Positions 33,396 to 43,408 of a DNA stretch of 64,000 nucleotides are shown piece by piece; the first letter of the stretch is position 1; every line of letters starts with the position of its first letter. The translations under genes were made by a program, and so were the position numbers. The DNA comes from Amorphophallus konjac. Its lineage: Eukaryota > Streptophyta > Magnoliopsida > Alismatales > Araceae. Location of the stretch: contig CM040125.1 of assembly GCA_022559845.1 (NCBI GenBank), positions 292,626,200-292,690,199 on the forward strand, in the 5' to 3' direction. Below the pieces are notes generated by a model. The model searched no databases, was not told the DNA's origin, and worked only from the letters and a program-made list of their open reading frames with translations.

Positions 33396-35138
33396 ACGGA
33401 TCAATTTCAGAAAGTTTGAAGCAATTCATCATAAACATGTTGCATGTTACAATTGGAGGTCACTCAATCAATAGAAAATGAAACAACATTCATTTCAAGT
33501 TGTTTAGCTAGCAAGACTCCCCCTTGACAAATACATGAATTTTAGAAAAATTTAGTGAAAGTGCAATGTGTTCTCTTATGACATGGGGCTAGCTAACAAA
33601 GGATCATAGAATAGCATCAGAAAATTCATTCAAAGTCAATCATTCGCTTTCTTCAAGTTCTGGTACGAGGCGGAGAACTTTGCTCCAAAGACCAACTTAT
33701 ACATAGTGAGAGTTTCCAGGTGGACGTAATCCACCTTTTCACTACTCAGTATTTGATATACAAGAAATGTAGTTAAGTTCAAATTAGCCATCGAACATAC
33801 AGTTCCAATAAGGAATTATTCAAAAATAGATTTACACATCTTTATCACATGAGACATTATTAATAGTTCAAGAGATGATATCGTCTACATAAGCCCGAAC
33901 CACTAGCATGTCTTTACTTGAATTTTTTGTGAATGGGGTCTGATCAATTTTACCTGTCATGAGTCAATTTTCAGGTAAGAATGAGATGAGCCTCTCATAC
34001 CATACCCTTGGTGCTTGCTTCAGTCGGTACATGACTTTCTGCAGCATGTACGCGTATTGATGATGTTTTGGATCCTGTAAGTTATTTTACAAACACATCC
34101 TCCTGATGTTCCAATAAAAGTGACAGATTTGACATCCAATTTAAGATAATTTAAAATTCAGGGAACAAGCTTTGGACGGGAGAGTCCAAACTGCTTCCAA
34201 TCTAGCAACCGGTATAGGGAGCTCATCAAGGTCACTGCCCATCTCCTGGTAGCAGTTGAGGGGATTCTCATCATCTTCATCCTTGCAGGATACTCCTTTA
34301 GTTGATTCAAACGTAGCCATAGCTGGCCCAACATCACTTGGATTCTTGGACGTGTGATCTGCATCCAAGGTTGAAATAATTTAATTGGTTAATTTTGATT
34401 CAGATTTAACAGCAATGACATGAGGACTTCCGTTAGCAACTAAAGTGACCCTAAGAACTCTAGACTTAAATGCATAACTCAGGAATGAGCCTAGGCACTA
34501 AGTTCATATGACTAGACTGGCAACTCCCCCTTAATGTGCAAGAATGTGAAATGTTCAGTGAAATTTTAATGCCATATGTAGCCTTTAAGTAATTGACTCA
34601 TAGTACCGGGCGGAGAACTTAGATCCGAAGATCACCTCACGTGTGGTGATAGTTTTCAAACATGCTTAACCTGCCCTTTCACATGTCACCATTTGATATA
34701 ATATGTAGTCATGGATGTGATGAAGGCAGGAGGATTACAATGCATTATGACATGAATTCATAATGTTCAACTTGTGTATGACAGAATGTGAAAGTATATG
34801 CAAACTCAATGTATGAAGTGAAATTTGATTTGAAAATTTTCAAGCTCCCCTTCAACAAGATGCTATCTGATAGGTGATAGGCATAGAGATATGCAGACAA
34901 CTATGGATGGAATGCATGTACAGACATATGCATTAGCACATGAGATTCAGCATAAAGCAAAACAAGACATAACAACTTTTCTAGAGAAGTGAGAGGGATA
35001 TCACCTGAGCATTCAGATTTCAATTTTTGAATTTTCCTTTAACCTGACTTATGCCACTTGGCTTGTGTGCCTTACCTTCTTGACTGAAGGCATATTTCAT
35101 GATTTTTATTCCCAAGGCACACCTGCAAGATAGATTTC
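33396..35138 (-). other. Degenerate internal region of element C with a duplicated non-coding block
   Basis: Apart from the RT fragment below, no protein is recognised. Two related blocks, about 33660-33765 and 34600-34700, share GCGGAGAACTT..TCC.AAGA and CTTTTCAC-like words ending in TTTGATATA. They are separated by the RT fragment. The region also has polypurine tracts at about 33517, 34524 and 34844. Confidence 0.6.
33870..34240 (-). pseudogene. Element C RT fragment (copia)
   Basis: The minus strand reads PVARLEAVW (about 34180-34215), DVKS (about 34125), then YRLKQAPRVWYERLISF and finally AYVDDI at about 33870-34040, in several frames. The order is that of a copia RT, but large parts between these motifs are altered and no integrase, protease or RNase H remnant was found. 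The element could not supply its own enzymes. Confidence 0.75.
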
Positions 35139-36896
35139 TCATTTTACATTCTTAGGTACCCAAACTATCTTGAGTCCTTGTGGGTTAGCAGCACTCTTGG
35201 CACGTGGCTTCCACTTCTTGACAACATTCAATTCATCATTTTTCTTCAAAAAATAATCATGCATGTTATGCCAAGATTTATCACAGTAATGACAACATGA
35301 CTTTGAAAACTTAAAAGCATGTGACTTTTTGTTCCGATATTGTTTCCAATATGCAGGTGGTGTGTTGAACACATTGGAGATCCTAGATTGACCTACCCTT
35401 GGATTTGGCTGAGGGTAATGGGTCCAGAACACAGAATGTGTTGACACCATAGGTTGATAGTGTCGACCTGCCCAATCATTTTCTTTCATGTAGTGTTGTT
35501 TAGCCTTGGGGTGCGTCGACCTACCTTTGCCTTTTCCATTGTACATTCTATTCCTGCATGCTTCCAGATTATCATTATTCATAGTAAAACAATCATGCAT
35601 AGCATGACCTTGTCTTCCACAATAAAAACATGAGATTTTCTTTCTAGGTGGATGTGTGTATGTGGCAGAAGTATGTTTATCATGCATAATGGTCCTAGCA
35701 ACATTTTTGAATTTTTGATGTAAATTGATTTTCTGATTTTTATTTTCTTTTTGAATCTCTTGGACAGAAGACTGCTTTGGAGGTGAAGTAGAGGTACTGG
35801 CTATACTTGAACTTTGAACAAACGAGGTATAAACCTTATTCACAAAAGACTTCTTTTTTACAGTATTGTAGCCAAGCCCTTCCCTTTCAAAATTAACTTT
35901 CATGTCCAAAAGTTTATCGAGATTATCTTGTCCATCCATAAACTTGGACAGCGAATTATTCAGGTCCTGGATTTCAGATTGAAGAGATGAAATGTGTAAT
36001 TCTGTATTGTAAAATTCTTCTTCATAACTAGCAAGCCTGACATTCAACAATGCATTAGTGGTCTTGAGACTGTCTACTTCCTATTGTAGTCCATCCACCT
36101 TTTCACATTCACTTTCAACCACAAACATTCCTTTTTCTAGAATCAATAATCCTTCAGAAATGACCGTGTTCAATTCCTTCAGTTTCTCATTTTCTTTTGC
36201 AAGTTTTTCATCATGCACAAGTTCATTAATCAAGATTTGATCATTGACCATTGAATTCACTTTTTCTTTCAGCTCATTGTTTTCATTTCTTAAGGAGCAA
36301 ATTTGATCTTTATAAAATTCAATGTCAAACACATGAGCCTCAATCAATTCCTCTAAATCTAAGTATTTTTTACAGGAGGAATCACAATCATTTTGTTCAA
36401 CCTTCTTTTTCAATTTTTTATTCTCAGATTTTAGCTTCTTATATTTACATGCAAGCTCATTGTATGCATCCAATAGTTCATCAAGAGATATATTTTCAGA
36501 ATCTGAATTTACCTTCGAGGGTGATCCATTCTGTTGATCACTACCAGGATCACTCATACCTACCATAAGACATTTGTCCTCGTTCTCTTCATGGAATCCA
36601 ACTAATCCATCCAGTATGTCCTTTGCGGAGCTATAGTTGGAAGCAAAAGGAAAATGATTACCATCAACTGCGGCAGTGAGTAAACTTAGAACTAAGCAGT
36701 TTTGATCATGTTTTGACTCATATTCTGCACTCCAAACATCTTCGTCTCCAAGAAACTCATAAGGACCATGTGAGATAAGCTTCCATAGCTTAGGATCATA
36801 TGAGTTGACAAGACTACATATTCTTCCTAACCACAAATCGAAATTAGAACCATCAAACACCGGTGGAGAATCCATAGTGAAAACTTTGATAGCCAT
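35139..36896 (-). pseudogene. Element C gag (Sirevirus type)
   Basis: It starts at 36896 (MAIKVFTMDSPPVFDGSNFD), about 50 bases after the primer site, and runs in one frame to 35139 (IVWVPKNVK) with one TAG at 36081-36083. Its parts are an N-terminal gag core, a long coiled coil (about 35960-36480), a CCHC knuckle (CFYCGRQGHAMHDC, about 35590-35632) and a second, damaged knuckle (CHYCDKSWHNMHDY, last Cys replaced by Tyr). One GTGTTGACAC-N12-GTGTCGACCT pair lies in its tail (35438-35469). No pol frame follows in phase. Confidence 0.92.
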
Positions 36897-36945
36897 GATC
36901 TGGATCTTGCTCTAGATCGTTAGATCTATGAAAAATAGAGCCTTA

Positions 36946-36957
36946 GCTCTGATCCCA
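36946..36957 (-). other. Primer-binding site of element C, one mismatch
   Basis: The minus strand reads TGGGATCAGAGC, one change from the initiator-Met complement, two bases from the LTR. Confidence 0.85.
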
Positions 36958-36959
36958 AT

Positions 36960-39231
36960 TGAAGTCCCACGATCAATGACATCCAAGAGGGGGTGAATTG
37001 GGTGATTCAATATTTTAAGAAAACTTTTACTCGATTTAAAATAGATGTGATAAAGTAGCAATTAGAAATTAAGATCTGTATAATTACAAATTAGATCTAT
37101 CCAAATCTAATGCCACGATAGTTCTTTGGTACTAGACGGAGGTATGAATCCAAGGATTCTGCTCACGCAAGGTGCTATCATCTTGACAGGGCAGGCTTTG
37201 TCAATTCAAAAACACTTTTTGATATACCAAAGATCTACTTATAGAACAAATCGATTTATGCTAGATATGAAGAGACAAATGCAGAAGAGATAATATGTAA
37301 TATCAATCACACAGAATGCGGGTAGAAGCATTGAATCAAACGACACAGCTCAAACCACAAGACACAAGGAGTTTTAAGGTGGTTCGGATGCAACAACGGC
37401 AACCTACGTCCACCCCTCACCAAAACCCGGTGAGACTTCACTGCTGGAAAACTAGCACAGGGAAGACTCCCCAACACGGAGCAAAGCTCCAACACACACG
37501 GGAATAAATCCCAACACGGAGCAACGCTCCAACACACACACGGGGACACACCCCAACACACACACACACACACACACGGAGATGGAGTCTCGAACATGAT
37601 CCAACGGCTGGATCAACAACACCCACACACACTACAACAGATGTAGTACTCTAAACACTGGTACAACTGGATCTGCATAGATCCCCACACACACGTAGAT
37701 CTAAGAAGATCCACACGCACACACACAGATCTAAACAAGACACCACGCATGACCACGGATCTGAACTGATCCACACACACACACAAATATTTACAGATTA
37801 CAAAGAACATAGACTTGAAGCTTAAAACATAAAAACAGATGAAGCACAAAAGAAAGAGCTCCTGATTTAGGCTCCCCCTTAGTGTATGATGCAGATCTTG
37901 AACAAGGCTTGCTTCTTCACTTGAATGGAGATTGATTGGCTTCTAATGGAGCTTGAAGAGCTTGGAGATGGATGAAGAAATCTTGCACGAGTTACTGTTC
38001 ACATAGCTACAGTAGCCTTCTTTCACCTTTGGCAGCCTCTCCTTCAATCCTTTGATTCCCACTTTGTTTCTTTGCCGTAAGAGGTGTTTTTATATGTCTT
38101 GGGTTGGTCAAGGAACATCCCCAGACGTAGATCCATATTTCCTGGCGAATTTGGAGGCTAGAGGACTAAAAAGTCCACAAGAGAGGCGTGAACACGTTGG
38201 TGAAAAATGAAGTCAAACTTGGCTGCCTCAGGGGGTTCAGTTGACCGAGACACATAGGGCGGTCGACCGGAATTTTACAGAAATTGAACCTTTCACGCTA
38301 GGAAAATTCGTCGACCGGCCCTGTGTTGGCGATCGACCGAAATATGTAAAACTCCAAATTTCTAGGTGCTGGTAAATCAGGTCGATCGGACCAGACTTTC
38401 AGGTCGATCGAACTCTGGAAATCCTGCAAGACAACATAGTTCAGTCCATGAAACATATCCAAATATTGAATACTTGTGCTTGCAAAAGAATGTCCAAATA
38501 ATATGAGCTTGTTTGGACTTGATGGGGTATTTGTTAAGGCATGATAAGGTTGAACATTGATTTTGGTGAAAATGACCTTTTGTGGAAATGCAAGGAACAA
38601 GTTCAACGCATTAAGAGCACATGAAAAGATATGCATGAGAAACCTTTGAAAGCCTAAGTATCATAGCTTCCAATTTATTGATCAAGGTTAAGTCAATACA
38701 CCCATCAACAATCAAATCCACATTTTCAGGCATACAAGAATCTTTTCACATCAGATCAAGTCAACTTCCCATGAAAGTAAGTCGACTTTACTTGCTTTAT
38801 CAGATTTGAGACTTCCATAGCCTTACCAAAGGTTCATGAAGAATGTAGACTTAGTTTACCACCTGTTTTAGTTGTAGATAGCAAGGTGCTTATCCATACG
38901 TTTTTACCTTCCAAGCGACCACCGTGAGGTTCGATCCTACAATTCAATATAATCAAGGTTAATACATCATGAGATGCACAAAGACTTTGTTCACAGTTAA
39001 AAGCTATGAAACCTCTTGGAAAACCAACAATTTCAACCAAGAATCAAGAGCATATAGCAATGCATTTAACCAACATGTTTGAGCCTGCCTCAAAAGCCCT
39101 TTGCCATCTCAACCATATTTGAACAACAACATGAATGCACACTGACATCAAGAACATGTGCAAGCAAGAACATATGCAAGCAAACATAAAGTTTAGTTAT
39201 CATCAAAAACATATGCAAGGCATATACAACA
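36960..39231 (-). repeat. 5' LTR of element C (2272 bases)
   Basis: A copy of 18872-21133 with a longer (CA)n tract at about 37552-37577. The decamer pairs and the CTCACC/GGTGAG hairpin (37416-37434) are conserved. It ends GCATATACAACA, followed by the TTATA target copy. Confidence 0.95.
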
Positions 39232-39236
39232 TTATA

Positions 39237-40304
39237 GACTCAGGAAGCAGAAGATTTCCCTCCCAAATCTTGCCATTTGATTGGTGGAAATAAAAGTGAG
39301 GCTCTTGGTCAAAGTGCTCTTCCAGATCCTCCTCCTGAGTGGCGCAAGACAGATGGGTATAGTCCTCTGTCCTAGGCATCTTTTGGGATAGCAAACTGAT
39401 TGGCTAGTAGCAAAAAGAAGATTACCATGAAAGGTGACCTTTCCCACAAATGTTAACTGATAGATCCCTTGTCCAAAAAGGTTGTTTTGGCAACCCAATG
39501 ATGGCAAGGATAGTTATCTGTCCTAGGAGCCTTTTCCAAACCTCAAAAGGCATGTTTTTGGAAGTTTACATCGCTTACTTTTAGCCTCTTTACAGTTTTC
39601 AAAATGTTGCAGGTTGACTGAATTTGACTGAAGGAGCCTCAGGTGCGTCGACGTAGCAATGCTCTTGCGTCAATGCAGCGGTTGAAGATGTGTTTGAAAA
39701 TAGCTTCTAGGAGGCCCCTTGCATCGATGCCCTGAGAGAGTGGGGTTGACGCAGCTATTGGTGGTAGCTTGTTTGACTGCTGCGAAGCGAGCGGGGTCGA
39801 CGCTGCGAGGTGAGTGGGGTCGACGCATCACGCCTTCCGTCTCGGCTATCCATGAGCCAAGCCTTTGTGGCGTTGACGTAGCCAATAGGATGTGTCGATG
39901 CATCCTTTGCAAGATGCGATTATAATGGATTCTATGAGGACTTAAGGTTGACGCCCGGAGAGGGTGGGGTCGACGCAATTAGAAGGCCACCTGATTTGCA
40001 GAAGCATGAGCGAATCCTGCGTCGATGCTATGAGAGGCATGCGTCAACGCACTTGATGAAGTGCTCTTGAAGATAGCTTCTGTAGGCTGTTTGGGGTCGA
40101 CGCCGTAGTACCATGGGGTCGACATCGCCAGAGTTGTTCCTTCTCTTGTAAAGTAGCAAGTCGATGCTTCCTGTGGAAGGGATCGACGTAGCCTTGAGGC
40201 TTTGTTAAGTTCTTCATATCTAGCCAATAAAAAGGTGTTTCAGATTTTCTAAATCAATTGGCCAATGACTTATAGTAAGACATCATCAAAACACAATTTA
40301 TACA
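39237..40304 (-). repeat. 5' LTR of element B, part 2, with eight decamer pairs
   Basis: The LTR resumes after element C and ends AATTTATACA at 40304, where copia integrase sequence of E begins. The minus strand starts TGTATAAATTGTG followed by TTTTGATGATG, Sirevirus-like. From 39645 to 40189 it carries eight pairs of GGGTCGACGC-like decamers, starting at 39645, 39721, 39794, 39870, 39945, 40019, 40094 and 40158. Spacers are 12 bases in seven pairs and 13 in one. The pair-to-pair period is about 75. Confidence 0.8.
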
Positions 40305-41438
40305 ATAGAGATGGGATAAAGAACTTGACCATTAGCAAGATTATATAAAGAAGAGGGTATTGTACCTCAATACACTACTACTGACAATCCATATTAGAAT
40401 GGAGTTGTAGAAAGAAGGAATTGAACATTGAAGGAAATGGTCAAGATAATGGTAACTCATTCTACCATTCCTTTATCCTTGTGGGGAGAGGCTGTTAAGA
40501 TAGCCATACACATTGTGAATAAGGTTCCTATGAAGTCTCCACCTAAGACTCCTTATGAGTTGTGGTGTTGTAGGAAACCATCAGTGAACTATATGCGCAC
40601 GTGGGGGTGTCCAGCTGAGGTCAAACCATACAATCCACAGGAAAAAGTTTTTGATCTCAAAACAACTAGTCGATTCTTCATTGGTTATCCAGAGAGATTA
40701 AAAGGGTGTAGATTTTATTGCCCATCACATATTCCCATCATTATAGAGACAGATATGGCAAGCTTTTTTAGGATGGTGGAGTCAGTGGGAGTAGACCTTC
40801 TCGAGAGATTTCTTTTGAGGAGTTACAGGATCAGACTGAAATACCTATAACTACTAACAACTTTGTTCCCATATTCATTCCCCATAATGATATTTTAGGA
40901 GAACAAGAAATTATAGTTGGTCTACCTCAAGTGGCTCTAGAGCCAGAGGACAACACAACAGTTGACCAACCACCTCTTTAGATGGATCAGGGGCCAGCAC
41001 TACGTCGATCTGAGAGAGTCAGGAGACTTGCCATATCTGATGAGTTTGTGGTGTACCTACAAGAGAACAGTGTAGAAAAAGGTGACATTCATGATCTAGT
41101 GGCATTTTCACAAGCTATGAAGAGTGAAAAATTCACCTATTTACTTGAAGCTATGAAGGAAGAGCTTGACTCAATAGCTAAGAATCAAGTCTGGGAACTC
41201 GTTGACTTCCCAAAAGTGTCCAAACTTATTGGATATGAATGGGATTTAAAACTAAATTGAACTCTAAAGACAAAGTTGAGCGATATGTGGCCCAATTGGT
41301 GAGTAAAGGTTTCACTTAAAGGGAGCGCATTGACTATAATGAGATTTTCTCTCCAGTTTCTAAAAGCTCTCATTTAGGATAGCCATAAGTTTGGTGACTC
41401 ATTTTGATTTAGAGTTACATCACATTTTGGTCAAAGGG
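40305..41438 (+). pseudogene. Element E: Ty1/copia integrase to RT fragment
   Basis: Reading starts inside integrase (GIVPQYTT, then NGVVERRN with the catalytic Glu). It continues through PMKSPPKTPYELW and WGCPAEVKPYNP (40428-40850), a linker, RRSERVRRLAISDE (about 41000) and the RT start EAMKEELDSIAKNQVWELV. It fades at HFDLELH near 41410-41438. There are stops at about 40408 (N-Y-stop-N where Gln is expected), 40980 and 41258, and a frameshift near 40760. It is a different copia lineage from A-C and lies on the other strand. It is the outermost, oldest layer seen: B is inserted in it. Confidence 0.88.
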
Positions 41439-43272
41439 GGGGGGGGGTTAATATGGTCCAAGGGGATTAAATAAACCAAGCCCATTATGTTGACTTAAGA
41501 GAGGGGGGCGCCCCCTCTTTTGTCCCCAAGTGGGGAATTGTTTAGTCTTTTTTATCTCCCTCCCCCTTTATGCCCCATTGACCAAGGGTATTAGAGGTCA
41601 TTAGCCAAGGTCTATGGTTTGAGTATAAGACCTCTCTTGTGGCATTTTATGAAAACATAATGAAGAATTATATTGGAAAAATGCCTTGGACGCACCTCCC
41701 CCTCTCCCTCTCTTGCTAGTTCTTCTTCTTCCTCCTCCATGCTGCATCAGATCTAGGGCTGAAACCCTAATATTTCAGAGTGATTTTCCTCTCCTTCTCC
41801 TCCCTTATCTGATGCAATCAATCACCGCCACCGCCGCCTCCGTCCGTGCCACCATCAAGCCACCACAACCCGGCTTCCACCTGCTATCCTGAATTTCGGG
41901 ATCCCTGGACAGCAGCTCAATAAAAAGGTTGGTACCAAAGATCCGACTGTTGGACAGTCCTTATCTTTTGAGAGCGTCTTCCCCCTGTTCATCTTCAATC
42001 CCAGTTTAAATTTCACACACATTAGACCCCGTTTGCCACCCTTCCCAGCCATTTATTTTTCCCTCTCACAGCCTGCCTGTGTGCAGATCTGCGAGGTAGT
42101 CTGTGGCACCCGAATTTTTCACCCCCTCAAACGTTGTTATAAAAATACAAAAAAAATATGTGCGTGACCACCACCCTCCCACCTCTCTTCACACAAATTC
42201 CCAAGTCCTAAATCTTCCATTTTATTTTCGGTCAAACCCCATAAATAGGTAGATCCCGTTCTACCCTGTCTATTTTGTGTTCTGGGACAGAAACCACAGC
42301 CAACTTGCAGAGGTTTTCATTTTCAACTCCACCGTTGGACGGGTCTTAAATTCCCATATGTTGAATCTTTTCGAGTCCTCTTCGGAATGGCGCTAACCTC
42401 GTCTCGATCCGACACCGGATCTGGGCGTGGCATCCATTTTTTCCGGAGTGCGCAGGACTATCTAGGTCTGTCTTGAGACAGGCCAACAGAACAAGGCCAC
42501 AAGTTAAATCCTCGGAAAATACGTCGGAGCAGATCCAGCGGCCTCCGCTCCCGGGGGTCAACCAGGGACCCTTTGCCAGCGTCCCGGTGAACCACCTCCT
42601 TCAGGAGATTCCCAGAGACTGACGTCCCTTTGGACGCCCGTGCTTGCTGTCCTGTTGGCCTAAAATTACAGATCCGGAGCCGCAGCCCGCAACCGCTCGA
42701 CACGCCGCCAGCACGCTGCCCGTCAACCCTGGAACGGCGGTCCTGGACCGCTGTTGTGGCCTTTTACCTCCCTGCAAGGAGTGGGCCGTAATTTTCATGC
42801 TGTAAGTAATTTACTTATTGTACCGGGAGTGATGGTTCTCGGCCGGGAAAGTCTTCCCCAAGCCCCGAGCGTGAAGGTACATTCGCCTCTCTACTCTGTC
42901 TTACTTGCTTAGCTAGTATAAGTTCTTACTACCGCTGCATGTGAGTTAGTAATTTCCTAGCTAGTTAAGAATTAATCACCGCTGTCAGTTGTGAGTGTGA
43001 GACCCATCCCGTGACTCATTCAGAGCACGAGAGTGAGCTGACCACCCGAGACTCAAAGCCGGTTTCTTAACTATGCAGATCGTCATGTTTCCCTCGCTGG
43101 GACAACTATGCCTTTAGCACTTCTTGTTTGGGGCATGTTCGCCTCTTCTGGAGCTCTTTAGGTGCCGCATTGTTGTATTGTTGCTAGTCGCGTCGTCTCT
43201 TTTGTCGCGTCGTCTTATAGAGTCCAAGGTTCGCAACAAGTCTAAGTCGAGTCTCATCGTCGTCCCGCATCA
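41439..43272 (+). repeat. S2: truncated LTR of the S1/K family
   Basis: The right end CGTCCCGCATCA matches the K LTR end. The internal block TTTACCTCCCTGC..GGAGTGGGC (42765-42790) and the following ACCGGGAGT and CGGCCGGGA words match S1 at 8590-8680. The expected start TGATG.GGACATC is missing. The left side begins at an 11-G run (41436-41446) directly against element E, so the 5' part was probably lost at a deletion junction. The small ORFs inside are not supported. Confidence 0.75.
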
Positions 43273-43376
43273 GTTTACCTATTTGAGTGTCTTCCTTTCA
43301 ACATCAGTTGCTGTGTATTTGATTATTCTCGTCAGTCATTGGAAACATGATGCTCAGGTTGGGTAAAGTTGTTAAG

Positions 43377-43408
43377 ATGGCTAATCTGGAGCACTTTCAA
43401 GAGGAGGG
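43377..43408 (+). pseudogene. Start of the element H gag, cut by element G
   Basis: MANLEHFQEEG begins at 43377 (a further in-frame ATG lies at 43347) and is interrupted by G at 43409. After removal of G and one GAGGG copy the frame continues directly at 51347, which confirms that both parts belong to one gene. Confidence 0.75.

Larger units (their letters stand above)
18872..39231 (-). mobile_element. Element C: degenerate Sirevirus-like copia element nested in the element B LTR
   Basis: Two LTRs of about 2.27 kb (18872-21133 and 36960-39231) in the same orientation are flanked by TTATA at 18867-18871 and 39232-39236, a clean target duplication. The primer site lies at 36946-36957 and the polypurine tract at 21134. 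The gag is recognisable; of pol only an RT fragment is seen. Several AGGGGGAG-type tracts (about 21134, 21203, 22407, 33517, 34524, 34844) mark it as a Sirevirus relative. Element D is inserted in the spacer. Without D the element is about 10.1 kb. Confidence 0.93.
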
